NCBI RefSeq assembly: GCF_027853965.1
Contig: NZ_JAQGLB010000002.1
Location: forward strand, 1-64,000
Length of the DNA: 64,000 nucleotides
Direction: 5' to 3'
Origin: Saccharopolyspora indica
Lineage (GTDB): Bacteria; Actinomycetota; Actinomycetes; Mycobacteriales; Pseudonocardiaceae
The notes under the pieces were generated by a model that was given only the letters and a program-made list of their open reading frames with translations, searched no databases and was not told the DNA's origin. This document shows positions 26,843 through 35,375 of this stretch, piece after piece; position 1 is the stretch's first letter; each line of letters opens with the position of its first letter. The position numbers were made by a program, and so were the translations under genes.

Positions 26843-28394
26843 AGCCGTGCTGGGCCCAGCGCTCGGCGAGCAGCTGGACGTGGAGGGCGGAGCGGACGTC
26901 GGGATCGTCCAGATCGATGTCGACGAGTTGGGTGAGCCGCTTCATCCGGTACCGGAAGGTGTTCGGGTGGACGCGCAGTTCCCGGCTGGCCTGCCGCGGA
27001 TCGCCGGGGTGGCGCAGCCAGGCGCGCAGCGTCGCCAGGTATTCGGTGCTCTGGGTGCGGTCGTGCTCGCGCAGCGTCGCCAGCGGCCCCAGCGAGCCGA
27101 TGCCCGCATCGGTCGCCGCGCCCGCCATGCGGCTGAGCACCAGCAGGTGCCAGTAGTCCTCGTACACCGCCACGCGCTCCTGGAGACGACCGGTGCGAAG
27201 CAGGCTGACCAGCTCTTCGGCCTGCGATCGCGACTGGTGCAGCTCGGCGACCGCGACCGCGGTGCCCACCGCGATCAGCGGTCGCGGGGACATGTCGTGC
27301 GAGGCGAGCGCGGTGCGCAGTTCCAGCCAGCCGCCTCGGTCGCGGTCGGGCACCACCGCGTAGAGCATGGCGCCGATCTCGGTTACCAGCGGGCGGCGCC
27401 CGATCCCGCGCGTGATCCACTCCCACAGCGCCAGCCGGTGTCCCTCGGCGGGACCGGCCGAGGCCGGCATCTCGATCGCGATCACCCGGTGCTGCTCGTT
27501 CGGGACGGCCAGCTCGTGGGCCGCGACCCGCCAGCCGTCGCCGCCTTCGAGCAGCAGCCGCACCTGCTCCGCGCTGTGCCGCCGCTCGGCGTCCGCGACG
27601 GCTCGCCAGCGCAGCAGTTGCAGCGCGACCAGCGGCGCGGTGTCGGCGAACGCCGTCGCACGCTCCTCCGAGACCTGGTCGGGCACCACCGCCCACATCG
27701 AGCCGAGCAGCTCGCCGCCCATCCTGATCGGCACGACCAGCCGGGGCAGCGTGCCGTCCTGCTGGGCGGGCACGAAGATCGCCGAGCTGCCCTTGCTGAG
27801 CTTGCGGAACGTGCCGCGCGCCCGGAACTTGGCCAGCACGTCGTCGGGCTGCCTGCGGCCCATGATCGTCGAGACGCGGGCGGGATCGGTGAGGTCCTGC
27901 CGGGCCGAGTAGGCCAGCACCTGGGAGTGCGCGTCCTCGATCGTGACCGGTGCGTCCACCACGTCGGCCACCGCGTCGGCGAGCCGGAACAGGTCGCCGA
28001 CGCCGGAGCTGCGCGCGTCGGCCTCGTCGATGCCGGTCCGGGCCAGCGCCGCCCGGATCAACCAGACCAGCTGGGCCCACGCGGTCTCCGGCCGCACCTC
28101 GACCAGTGCGACACCGGACTCGGCGGCCGCGGCGACGACCCGCTCGTCATCGGAGACCGGCGGCTTCAGCAGCACCGCCGCCGCACCCTGATCGCCGCAG
28201 ATGCGCACCAGCGCCGCCGCCTGCTCGCAGTCGGCGACGGCGACGCCCAGCACGAGATCACCGTCGACCACCGTCGGGTGCTGATCGGGCTCGGCGATGA
28301 CCACGTCACCGACGCACGGGGTCGATTCCGGGACCGCCACCGCGCGCAGCAGCGTCGGCCCGACCCGTTGGACCAGCGCCCGGACGTCCAGCAT
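26841..28394 (-). CDS. PucR-family transcriptional regulator
   Basis: 517 residues. An N-terminal sensor region, a GGDEF-like central part, and a C-terminal PucR helix-turn-helix with TLRAWLRHPGDPRQASREL followed by VHPNTFRYRMKRL (about 455-490). The ATG at 28394 has GGAGG six bases upstream; a longer frame to 28580 would run over the riboswitch region. It is next to ald and divergent from gcvH-sdaA, so it may control amino-acid nitrogen genes (inference). Confidence 0.85.
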   Translation of the reverse strand: MLDVRALVQRVGPTLLRAVAVPESTPCVGDVVIAEPDQHPTVVDGDLVLGVAVADCEQAAALVRICGDQGAAAVLLKPPVSDDERVVAAAAESGVALVEVRPETAWAQLVWLIRAALARTGIDEADARSSGVGDLFRLADAVADVVDAPVTIEDAHSQVLAYSARQDLTDPARVSTIMGRRQPDDVLAKFRARGTFRKLSKGSSAIFVPAQQDGTLPRLVVPIRMGGELLGSMWAVVPDQVSEERATAFADTAPLVALQLLRWRAVADAERRHSAEQVRLLLEGGDGWRVAAHELAVPNEQHRVIAIEMPASAGPAEGHRLALWEWITRGIGRRPLVTEIGAMLYAVVPDRDRGGWLELRTALASHDMSPRPLIAVGTAVAVAELHQSRSQAEELVSLLRTGRLQERVAVYEDYWHLLVLSRMAGAATDAGIGSLGPLATLREHDRTQSTEYLATLRAWLRHPGDPRQASRELRVHPNTFRYRMKRLTQLVDIDLDDPDVRSALHVQLLAERWAQHG

Positions 28395-28469
28395 CACCGG
28401 CCTCCAGAGAACATGCGGCCGCCTGGCGACCGGGGGAGGCATTGTGGCACCAGAGCGGCCCCGTTTATC

Positions 28470-28482
28470 GTTGCGGAGCAAC
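28470..28482. promoter_or_regulatory. Inverted repeat in the pucR/gcvH divergent gap
   Basis: GTTGC, GGA, GCAAC. It lies 76 bp from the pucR start and 29 bp before the riboswitch, where a promoter for gcvH-sdaA must lie. It resembles the repeat at 26600. Confidence 0.35.
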
Positions 28483-28510
28483 TCGACAATCGCATACCGG
28501 CCGTCGACCC

Positions 28511-28697
28511 CGTGCGGGAGAGACCCTGCGCGCACCGCAGGGCGCCGAAGGAGCAAGACTCCCCACAAACTCTCAGGCACCCATGACCGTTCGGGCGAGG
28601 CAACTCTGGAAAGCGCGCGTCACAGCTGACGCGCCACCCACGGTGCAAGCCGCTGACCGGCGGCGAAGCTCTCAGGTCCCGAAACAGAGGGGGAGGC
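28511..28697 (+). promoter_or_regulatory. Tandem glycine riboswitch (gcvT motif, two aptamers)
   Basis: The first aptamer (about 28511-28591) shows GCGGGAGAGACC, GCCGAAGGAGCAA and AACTCTCAGGCA. The second (about 28592-28697) shows GGCAACTCTGGAAAG, CCACGGTGCAAGC, GGCGAAGCTCTCAGG and CAGAGGGGGA. These conserved blocks occur in the right order for the family. It lies 55 bp before gcvH, so glycine should switch on gcvH-sdaA, consistent with disposal of glycine and serine. A promoter must lie within 28395-28510. Confidence 0.95.
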
Positions 28698-28751
28698 CCA
28701 GCACATTCCGGGCGCGCCCGCGCCCTCCAGACCGCTATGGAGCCTCCCACC

Positions 28752-29123
28752 ATGTCCCTGCCCGAGAACCTGCGCTACACCGAAGAGCACGAGTGGATCG
28801 AGGACCGCGACGAGCTGGTCCGCATCGGCATCACCCAGCACGCCGCGGACGCGCTCGGCGACATCGTCTTCGTGCAGCTGCCCGAGGTCGGCGAGCAGAT
28901 CGAGGCCGGGCAGACCTGCGGTGAGCTGGAGTCCACCAAGTCCGTGAGCGACCTGTTCGCCCCGGTCACCGGTGAGGTCGTCGCGGTCAACGAGGCCGTC
29001 GTGGAGGACCCGGCGCTGGTCAACGCCGAGCCGTTCGCCGACGGCTGGCTGCTGGAGGTGCGCGCCACCGGTACCGGTGCTGTGCTCACCGCGCAGCAGT
29101 ACGCCGAACTGATCGAGCAGTAG
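28752..29123 (+). CDS. gcvH: Glycine cleavage system H protein
   Basis: 123 residues. The lipoyl-accepting lysine is in [15 protein letters not shown], and the N-terminus [14 protein letters not shown] is typical. The H protein carries the aminomethyl group between the P, T and L proteins. ATG at 28752 is preferred over the ATG at 28737 because GGAG lies nine bases upstream of it. gcvT, gcvP and glyA are not in the window, so H stands apart from its partners and is instead linked to sdaA. Confidence 0.94.
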   Translation: MSLPENLRYTEEHEWIEDRDELVRIGITQHAADALGDIVFVQLPEVGEQIEAGQTCGELESTKSVSDLFAPVTGEVVAVNEAVVEDPALVNAEPFADGWLLEVRATGTGAVLTAQQYAELIEQ

Positions 29124-29151
29124 CGGAGCCGGGCAGCAGCGGAGGCGATCA

Positions 29152-30504
29152 ATGGCGATCAGTGTCTTCGACCTGTTCTCAGTGGGCATCGGACCGTCCA
29201 GTTCGCACACCGTGGGGCCGATGCGAGCGGCCACGCGATTCGCGCGGAGACTTCTCGATGCCGGCTTGATTCCGCAGGTCACAAGGGTCAAAGCGGAGTT
29301 GTTCGGCTCGTTGGGGGCCACCGGGCACGGGCACGGCAGCCCGAAGGCGGTGCTGCTGGGCCTGGAGGGCCACCACCCGGAGACCGTCGATCCGGCCGCG
29401 GTGGCGGACCGGGTCGCCGAGATCGGCGCGACGGGGCGGTTGCGCCTGGACGGCACGCACGAGATCCGGTTCAACTCGGACCGCGATCTCGTGATGCACC
29501 GGCGCAGGTCGCTGCCGGTGCACCCGAACGGGATGCGGTTCACCGCGTTCGCCGGGGACGCCGAGCTGGACAGCGCCGTGTACTACTCGGTGGGCGGCGG
29601 TTTCGTCATCGACGAGGAGGCGACCGGCGCCGACCGGATCAAACCGGACGAGACCGAGCTGCGGCTGCCGTTCCGCACCGGAGCGGAGCTGCTCGACCGC
29701 ACGGCGGAGTCCGGGCTGTCCATCAGCGGCGTCATGCTGGCCAACGAGCTGTCGTGGCGCGGTGAGGACGCGGTTCGCAAGGAACTGCTGGACATCTGGC
29801 ACGTCATGCAGGAGTGCGTGGACAACGGCTGCCGCAACACCGGCGAGCTGCCCGGCGGGCTGAAGGTCAAGCGGCGGGCCGCGGAGCTGGCAGCGGCGCT
29901 GACCGGCCAGGACGACCCGCTGGAGTGGGTCACCCTGTTCGCGCTCGCGGTGAACGAGGAGAACGCGGCCGGTGGCCGGGTGGTGACGGCCCCGACCAAC
30001 GGTGCGGCGGGCATCGTCCCGGCGGTGCTGCACTACTACACCCGGTTCGTGCCCGGCGCGAACGACGACGGCGTGGTGCGGTTCCTGCTGGCGGCGGGCG
30101 CGGTCGGGGTGCTGTTCAAGGAGAACGCCTCGATCTCCGGGGCCGAGGTCGGCTGCCAGGGCGAGGTCGGTTCGGCGTGCTCGATGGCCGCGGCCGGGCT
30201 GGCCGAGGTGCTCGGCGGCACGCCGCGCCAGGTGGAGAACGCCGCCGAGATCGCGATGGAGCACAACCTCGGGCTCACCTGCGATCCGATCGGCGGGCTG
30301 GTGCAGATCCCGTGCATCGAGCGCAACGCGGTGGCCTCGGTCAAGGCGATCACCGCGGCGCGGATGGCGCTGCGCGGCGACGGCAACCACTTCGTCTCGC
30401 TGGACAAGGTGATCAAGACGATGCGCGAGACCGGCCGCGACATGAAGGTCAAGTACAAGGAGACCGCCCGCGGCGGGCTCGCGGTCAACGTCATCGAGTG
30501 CTGA
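29152..30504 (+). CDS. sdaA: L-serine ammonia-lyase (iron-sulphur, single chain)
   Basis: 450 residues, covering both the beta and alpha parts of the [4Fe-4S] serine dehydratase. Motifs: [18 protein letters not shown] at the start, [19 protein letters not shown], and the cluster cysteines in [16 protein letters not shown] and [12 protein letters not shown]. It converts serine to pyruvate and ammonia. GGAGG lies before the ATG. It is the second gene under the glycine riboswitch, so glycine made into serine can be drained to pyruvate. Confidence 0.95.
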   Translation: MAISVFDLFSVGIGPSSSHTVGPMRAATRFARRLLDAGLIPQVTRVKAELFGSLGATGHGHGSPKAVLLGLEGHHPETVDPAAVADRVAEIGATGRLRLDGTHEIRFNSDRDLVMHRRRSLPVHPNGMRFTAFAGDAELDSAVYYSVGGGFVIDEEATGADRIKPDETELRLPFRTGAELLDRTAESGLSISGVMLANELSWRGEDAVRKELLDIWHVMQECVDNGCRNTGELPGGLKVKRRAAELAAALTGQDDPLEWVTLFALAVNEENAAGGRVVTAPTNGAAGIVPAVLHYYTRFVPGANDDGVVRFLLAAGAVGVLFKENASISGAEVGCQGEVGSACSMAAAGLAEVLGGTPRQVENAAEIAMEHNLGLTCDPIGGLVQIPCIERNAVASVKAITAARMALRGDGNHFVSLDKVIKTMRETGRDMKVKYKETARGGLAVNVIEC

Positions 30505-30520
30505 CCCCGGTGCGGGCGGT

Positions 30521-30585
30521 GCGAGCATGGGAACCTTCCTGTCACCGCCCGCGCCGTCGACGCGAGGATGGGAACCTTCCTGTCA
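30521..30585 (-). repeat. 24-bp repeat, cluster 10, two copies
   Basis: Reverse copies at 30521-30544 and 30562-30585; a decayed forward remnant (TGGCAGGAAGGCCCCTGC) touches 30596-30614. Gap between the convergent sdaA and SMR genes. Confidence 0.9.
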
Positions 30586-30615
30586 CCGGCACCGGTGGCA
30601 GGAAGGCCCCTGCGA

Positions 30616-30933
30616 TCAGGCTTCGGCGAACTTGAGCCCGGCGATGCCGACCAGGATCAGCGCCAGGAACGCCAGGCGCGGCCACGTCGCCGGTTCGCCG
30701 AAGGCGAGCATGCCGGTGATCGCCACGCCGACCGTGCCGATGCCGACCCAGATCGCGTAGGCGCTGCCGACCGGCAGGTGCTTCAGCGCCACCGACAGCA
30801 GGCCGAGGCTGACCATGGCGACCGCGATTCCGACGACCGCCGGCCACAGCCTCGTCAGGCCTTCGGCGTGCTTCAGCGCCAGCGACCAGACGATTTCGAG
30901 CAGTCCGGCGATGACGAGGATGACCCAGGGCAT
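30616..30933 (-). CDS. Small multidrug resistance transporter, SugE/Gdx-like
   Basis: 105 residues and four membrane helices. The TM1 glutamate lies in LLEIVWSLALKHAEGL, and SAYAIWVGIGTVG is the conserved third-helix segment. The W three residues after the Glu and the SAYAIW segment suit the Gdx (guanidinium exporter) branch rather than EmrE. No guanidine riboswitch is seen upstream; the gene follows the SDR gene by 17 bp and is probably cotranscribed with it. It works as a dual-topology dimer in the membrane. Confidence 0.82.
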   Translation of the reverse strand: MPWVILVIAGLLEIVWSLALKHAEGLTRLWPAVVGIAVAMVSLGLLSVALKHLPVGSAYAIWVGIGTVGVAITGMLAFGEPATWPRLAFLALILVGIAGLKFAEA

Positions 30934-30950
30934 TTCGGTGTCCTCCGGGT

Positions 30951-31691
30951 TCAGGCGTTAGCGCCGCCGTCGACGGTGATCGAGGTGCCCGTGATGCTGC
31001 GGCCGGATTCCCCGGCCAGGTGCGCGACGGTCGCCGCGATGTCGGCGGGGGTGGAGTAGCGGCCGAGCGCGGTCAGCGTCCGCTGGGCTTCGGCGCCCGC
31101 CCCGTCGGCCGGGTTCATCTCGGTGTCGGTCGAGCCGGGGTGGACCACGTTGGCCGTGATGCCGCGCGGGCCCAGGTCGCGGGCCAGACCCTTGGTGAAG
31201 CCGATCAGGGCGGACTTGCTCAGCGAGTACAGGCTCAGGCCGGGACCGGGAACCCGTTCGGCGAGATTGCTCCCGATGTTGATGATCCGCCCGTCCTCGG
31301 GCAGGTGGGCGATGGCGGCCCGCACGGCCACGAATGCCGCGCGCACGTTGACGGTGACGGTTTCGTCGAACTGGTCGAGGGTCAGCTCGTCGATCGTGCC
31401 GAACGGGAAGATTCCGGCGTTGTTGACCAGGACGTCCAGCCTGCCGAACTCGTCGACGGTCCGCTGCACCGCGTTCGCCACGGCTTCGGCGTCGGTGGCG
31501 GGTGCGGCGATCGCCAGGCTGCGGCGGCCGGTGCCCGAGATCTTCCCGGCGACGGCGTGAGCCCGCTCGGCACCGGTGTTGTAGGTGATCGCGACATCGG
31601 CGCCGTCGGCGGCCAGCCGTTCGGCGATCCCGGCCCCGATCCCGCGCCCGCCGCCGGTCACCAGAGCAACCTTGCCCGCTAAAGACGTCAT
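30951..31691 (-). CDS. SDR-family oxidoreductase (3-oxoacyl-ACP reductase type)
   Basis: 246 residues. Cofactor motif TGGGRGIG (about 12-19), NNAG (about 88-91), a catalytic Ser/Tyr/Lys set with NIGSN and YSLSK, and a C-terminal ITVDGG. ATG at 31691 follows AAGGGGTG. Divergent from a TetR gene with two inverted repeats between, so it is the likely target of that repressor. Substrate unknown. Probable operon with the SMR gene downstream. Confidence 0.86.
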   Translation of the reverse strand: MTSLAGKVALVTGGGRGIGAGIAERLAADGADVAITYNTGAERAHAVAGKISGTGRRSLAIAAPATDAEAVANAVQRTVDEFGRLDVLVNNAGIFPFGTIDELTLDQFDETVTVNVRAAFVAVRAAIAHLPEDGRIINIGSNLAERVPGPGLSLYSLSKSALIGFTKGLARDLGPRGITANVVHPGSTDTEMNPADGAGAEAQRTLTALGRYSTPADIAATVAHLAGESGRSITGTSITVDGGANA

Positions 31692-31709
31692 GAGCACCCC
31701 TTTTTTCTG

Positions 31710-31721
31710 TATCGAACGATA
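31710..31721. promoter_or_regulatory. Operator-like dyad 1 in the SDR/TetR gap
   Basis: TATCG, AA, CGATA. It overlaps an AT-rich stretch (TATATAAAT) that could be the -10 region of the SDR promoter. Confidence 0.55.
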
Positions 31722-31728
31722 TATAAAT

Positions 31729-31746
31729 GGGTAGCACGAGCTACCC
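31729..31746. promoter_or_regulatory. Operator-like dyad 2 in the SDR/TetR gap
   Basis: GGGTAGC, ACGA, GCTACCC, a perfect 7-4-7 inverted repeat eight bases after dyad 1. Confidence 0.5.
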
Positions 31747-31809
31747 TGGGACGTCAACGCAGACCGGGTCGGCGATGATGATCGCGCCGGAGTTCGCGAG
31801 GAGGACGAG

Positions 31810-32430
31810 ATGCCGCCGCCAGGTCGACCGCGCAGCTTCGACCGCGCAGCCGCGCTGCGGGCCGCGATGGAGCTGTTCTGGGAAAGGGGCTACGAGGCGA
31901 CGTCGCTGACCGACCTCACGACGGCGATGGGCATCAGCTCACCGAGCCTCTACGCCGCCTTCGGCTCCAAGGAGAACCTCTTCCGCGAGACGATCGCCCT
32001 CTACGGCAGTGACGACGAGGAGAAGCGCTCGCGCCTCCAGGAGTGCTCGACCGCGCGAGAGTGGATCGAGGCCAAGCTGCGCGACAACGCCGACGACTAC
32101 GTGGACCCGGGCACGCCACGAGGCTGCATGGTCGTGCTCGCGGCGACCAACTGCAGCCCGGGCAACCAGCGCGTCCAGGACTTCCTCGCCGAATGCCGCA
32201 AGGGCGACCAGCAGGAGGTCCGCGCGCGACTGGACCGCGCGGTCGCCGAGGGCGACATCCCGGAAGGCGCAGATCTCGCGGCGATCGCCTCGTTCTACGT
32301 GACCGTCCTGCAGGGCTTGTCGATCCAGGCCCGCGACGGCTGCTCCCGCGAAACCGCGCACGCGATCATCGACTGCGCGATGTCGGCCTGGCCCGCTCTG
32401 GTCGGCGAGCCGCAGCAGCGGGCGGGATGA
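31810..32430 (+). CDS. TetR-family transcriptional regulator
   Basis: 206 residues. The N-terminal helix-turn-helix has LFWERGYEATSLTDLTTAMG followed by SSPSLYAAFGSKENLF (about 24-59). The C-terminal ligand domain carries several cysteines (NCSPGNQ, GCSRETAH), possibly a sensor of electrophiles (weak inference). Divergent from the SDR-SMR pair, the likely regulon. The TGA stop is the first three bases of a 24-bp repeat. Confidence 0.88.
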   Translation: MPPPGRPRSFDRAAALRAAMELFWERGYEATSLTDLTTAMGISSPSLYAAFGSKENLFRETIALYGSDDEEKRSRLQECSTAREWIEAKLRDNADDYVDPGTPRGCMVVLAATNCSPGNQRVQDFLAECRKGDQQEVRARLDRAVAEGDIPEGADLAAIASFYVTVLQGLSIQARDGCSRETAHAIIDCAMSAWPALVGEPQQRAG

Positions 32431-32527
32431 CAGGAAGGTTCCCATCCTCGCAGGGCGTGACAGGAAGGTTCCCATGCTCGCGCTGCCGCACGGCGGGTCG
32501 TGGTGACAGGAAGGTTCCCATGCTCGC
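32428..32527 (+). repeat. 24-bp repeat, cluster 11, three copies
   Basis: Forward copies at 32428-32451, 32458-32481 and 32504-32527. The first supplies the TetR stop codon. Gap between convergent genes. Confidence 0.93.
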
Positions 32528-32558
32528 GGCCGTCCGCACCGGAGGCCGGTCGGCGGGA

Positions 32559-32891
32559 TCAGGCGAAGATCACGAAGGCCAGCCCGGAGCAGCCCGCCAG
32601 CACCGCCAGCGCGCTTACCGCAGCTGGCAGCGCACCGCCGGGAAGCGGCGCTCGGTCGCGCAGGCGGCGTTCGCCGTCGAGGTGGCGGCGCCAGAGCAGC
32701 CAGCCGGTGGCGAGCCCGAGCGGCAGCGCCAGTGCCGCGCAGATCAGCGCCGCCAGCGCGCTCACGTGGCCCAACATCCGCAGCAGCACCAGCAGCCCGA
32801 TGATGAACGCGAGCGTCGTTCGCAACCAGGCGAGCGTGGTGCGCTCGATCTGCAATCCCGGATCCCACGGGCCGTCGGGCCGGTGCACCAC
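32559..32891 (-). CDS. DUF202-family membrane protein
   Basis: 110 residues with three membrane helices. The motif LQIERTTLAWLRTTLAFIIG (about residues 12-31) is the DUF202 hallmark. The GTG start lies two bases after the stop of the second DUF202 gene. DUF202 domains also form the membrane part of VTC polyphosphate polymerases in yeast; bacterial stand-alone members have no established role. Confidence 0.8.
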   Translation of the reverse strand: MVHRPDGPWDPGLQIERTTLAWLRTTLAFIIGLLVLLRMLGHVSALAALICAALALPLGLATGWLLWRRHLDGERRLRDRAPLPGGALPAAVSALAVLAGCSGLAFVIFA

Positions 32892-32893
32892 GA

Positions 32894-33283
32894 TCAGATC
32901 CCGGTGATCAGCAGCAGGACGCAGGACGCCACCCCGATCACGCCCAGCCCGTACCCGAGCACCGGCGCCAGGCGCGGCGCGGGCAGCGGACGTCCCCGCC
33001 GGAGCGCGCGCTCGGTGGTCATCCACCGCGCGAAAGCCGTTGCGCTGCAGAGCACCCCGGTGAGCAGCAGCGCCACCGCCAGGGCGGTCCGGAGTGGATT
33101 CGGGTGGCCGGCGACGGCGTTGAGCGCTTCGACTCCGACGCCGCCCGCCATCAGCGCCAGCGCGGTGCGGATCCAGGCCAGGAAGGTGCGCTCGTTGGCG
33201 AGGGTGAACCGGGGATCCGGTTCGTCGCCCTGCTCGTAGAGCCGCTTGGGCCAACGCGAATGCTCTTCCCGGTCGGTTGCCAT
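32894..33283 (-). CDS. DUF202/YidH-family membrane protein
   Basis: 129 residues, three membrane helices, with the hallmark LANERTFLAWIRTALALMAG (about 28-47) after a charged N-terminal tail. It is the upstream member of a pair with the other DUF202 gene; both are on the minus strand and probably act as a hetero-oligomer (inference). Confidence 0.82.
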   Translation of the reverse strand: MATDREEHSRWPKRLYEQGDEPDPRFTLANERTFLAWIRTALALMAGGVGVEALNAVAGHPNPLRTALAVALLLTGVLCSATAFARWMTTERALRRGRPLPAPRLAPVLGYGLGVIGVASCVLLLITGI

Positions 33284-33347
33284 GAGCTCACCGTAACCCG
33301 GGCGCGGAACGCGCCGGGCCCCGCGCCGACGGGGCCCGGCGCGCTGC

Positions 33348-33758
33348 TCAGAAGGCGAACACCTTGCCGGTGGTGGCCTCCGCGATGCACTGGTTCGAGT
33401 AGGTCTCCTCGAAGACGACCGGCCGTCCCTGCCAGCTGCCGCGCGCGGTGTAGGTCACCGGCTTGTGGATGAAGTTGCAGGTGGTCTGCGCCTGGGTGAG
33501 CTGGGTGAGGTCACCGCTGACCGCGTTGAGCGTCTGGCAGGCCGCAGCGGCGTGCGGGTGCGTACCGCCCACCGGATGACAGCTCAGCACTGCGGTCCGC
33601 GGAGCCTCATCGCGGTTCTCGGTGCTGATCGTGAGGTTCAGGGTGCTCCAGTTCGCTTCCGCCGCGGGTTCCGCGTTGGCCAGCGCCGGGGCGAGTGCAG
33701 TGCCCGCGAGGGTGGCTGCGGCGAGGAAGATGCGGCCGGTGAGCCGTGTGTCAACCAT
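33348..33758 (-). CDS. SSI-family protease inhibitor, secreted
   Basis: 136 residues. A signal peptide with a clear AxA-type end (ALANA-EPA near residue 29) is followed by the SSI fold: VLSCHPVGGTHPHAAAAC (about 58-75), then TTCNFIHKPVTYTARGSWQG and YSNQC. Aligning CNFIHKPV with CPMVYDPV of the Streptomyces subtilisin inhibitor puts Phe at the reactive P1 site, suggesting a chymotrypsin/subtilisin target. It acts outside the cell. AGGAGG lies upstream, 11 bases from the ATG. Confidence 0.88.
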   Translation of the reverse strand: MVDTRLTGRIFLAAATLAGTALAPALANAEPAAEANWSTLNLTISTENRDEAPRTAVLSCHPVGGTHPHAAAACQTLNAVSGDLTQLTQAQTTCNFIHKPVTYTARGSWQGRPVVFEETYSNQCIAEATTGKVFAF

Positions 33759-34055
33759 TCTCGTCAGTCCTCCTGGGTTGGAGAGGCATTCCGCTCTCCT
33801 TTATCGCCGCAGCGGTCCGAAGCGCCGCACCTCGCTGCTCCGGACCACCGGAAAGGGGTTCGCCCAGGCAGGTCTGCTGTACGAACGGTCACTGAACAGG
33901 ACATTTCGACGCTGCTCCACGTCGCTCGTCCGAGGGCCGATGCGCGAAAAGGTGGTGGACCTTTCGCGGATCACTGGCCATTGTGGTCCCGGGCCCGGGT
34001 CGTCGTGCGTCGCGACGACCGCTCTCGGGGGCCTAGGTGATGGACGGGAGACCAG
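33759..34055. promoter_or_regulatory. 297-bp divergent control region with two inverted repeats
   Basis: GGAGAG (33780-33785) and CTCTCC (33794-33799) form an inverted repeat near the SSI start. GCGAAA plus AGGT (from 33943) and ACCT plus TTCGC (to 33968) form a second with one bulged A, about 90 bp before the transporter gene. No gene is visible. Confidence 0.4.
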
Positions 34056-35363
34056 ATGGCTTCGGCACCCGCGGGCCCGGACCGCGTCGCGGTGCGCAAG
34101 GCCGCGTTCGCCAGCGCGGTCGGCAACACGATCGAGCTCTACGACTTCCTGATCTACGGCACCGCGGCCGCCGTGGTGTTCAACAAGCTGTTCTTCCCCT
34201 CCGGCGACCCGTGGGTGGGCGCGCTGCTGGCGTTCGCCACCTTCGGGGCCGGGTTCCTCGCCCGGCCGCTGGGCGCCGCGGTCATCGGGCACTTCGGCGA
34301 TCTGGTGGGCCGCAAGCGGATGCTCGTGATCACCCTGAGCGTGACCGGGGTGTGCACCGCGCTGATCGGGTTGCTGCCCACCTACCACCAGGTCGGCGTG
34401 TGGGCGCCGCTGCTGCTCGTGACGTTGCGCGTGGTGCAGGGCTTCTTCCTCGGCGGGGAGCAGGGCGGTGCGGTGCTGATGGCGGTGGAGCACGCCCCGC
34501 CGCACCGGCACGGCTGGTACGGCGGGTGGACGTTCCTGGGCTCGCCGACCGGGATGTTCCTGGCCACCGGCGCGTTCGCCGGGGCCACCGCCATCTCCGG
34601 CGACCAGTTCCTCACCTGGGGGTGGCGGCTGCCGTTCCTGGTGAGCCTGGTGCTGGTCGGAGTCGGCCTGTACGTGCGGCTGCGGCTGGCCGAGAGCCCG
34701 GAGTTCGCGAAGATCCGCCAGCGCGGCGAGCGCGCCAGGCTTCCCGTCGCCGAGGCGTTCGCGCGTTCCTGGCGGCAGATCGTGCTCTCGGCCGGCGTCA
34801 ACCTGGGCTTCAACACGTTCATCTTCATCCTGACCACGTTCCTGCTGACCTACGGCACCGAGAAGCTGGGCGCGACCCGCGACGTGATGCTGCTGGGCAG
34901 CCTGTGCGGATCGGCGGCGCAGATCGCCGGAATCCTGCTGTTCTCCCACCTCTCGGACCGTCTCGGCCGCACCCAGGTGATGCTCGGCGGCGGCATCTTC
35001 CTCGCGGTGTACGCGTTCCCGATGTTCTGGCTGCTGGACACCGCGGAACCGGCGCTGATCGTGCTGGCGATGACCCTGGGCTACGCGGGCTCGGCGGCGG
35101 TCTTCGGGCCGATGGCGGCCTTCTGCGCCGAGCTGTTCGCCACGAAGGTCCGCTACACCGGTGTGTCGTTGGGCTACCAGAGCGGCTCGGTGCTCGGCGG
35201 CGGGCTGTCCCCGGTGGTGGCGACGGCACTGCTGAGCTTCTCCGGCGGGGCGTCCTGGCCCATCGCCGCCTACCTGGTGGCCGGTGCGCTGGTCACGGTG
35301 GTCTGCCTGGTGATCACCGGAGAGCCGACGAGGTGGGCCGAGCCCGAGCCGGAGCGGGTGTGA
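34056..35363 (+). CDS. MFS transporter, metabolite:H+ symporter (MHS) type
   Basis: 435 residues, twelve predicted helices. The loop motif GHFGDLVGRKRML lies between helices 2 and 3, and GNTIELYDFLIYG near the start is typical of the MHS group (shikimate, alpha-ketoglutarate, proline/betaine carriers). GGGAG precedes the ATG. It is monocistronic with a divergent promoter shared with the SSI gene. Substrate unknown, probably a carboxylate or amino acid. Confidence 0.86.
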   Translation: MASAPAGPDRVAVRKAAFASAVGNTIELYDFLIYGTAAAVVFNKLFFPSGDPWVGALLAFATFGAGFLARPLGAAVIGHFGDLVGRKRMLVITLSVTGVCTALIGLLPTYHQVGVWAPLLLVTLRVVQGFFLGGEQGGAVLMAVEHAPPHRHGWYGGWTFLGSPTGMFLATGAFAGATAISGDQFLTWGWRLPFLVSLVLVGVGLYVRLRLAESPEFAKIRQRGERARLPVAEAFARSWRQIVLSAGVNLGFNTFIFILTTFLLTYGTEKLGATRDVMLLGSLCGSAAQIAGILLFSHLSDRLGRTQVMLGGGIFLAVYAFPMFWLLDTAEPALIVLAMTLGYAGSAAVFGPMAAFCAELFATKVRYTGVSLGYQSGSVLGGGLSPVVATALLSFSGGASWPIAAYLVAGALVTVVCLVITGEPTRWAEPEPERV

Positions 35364-35375
35364 GCCGCGGGGCCG

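Noticed and set aside
25462-28080. An 872-residue extended alanine dehydrogenase
   Set aside because: The N-terminal 500 residues are a shadow of the PucR gene and cross repeats; ald starts at the GTG at 26577.
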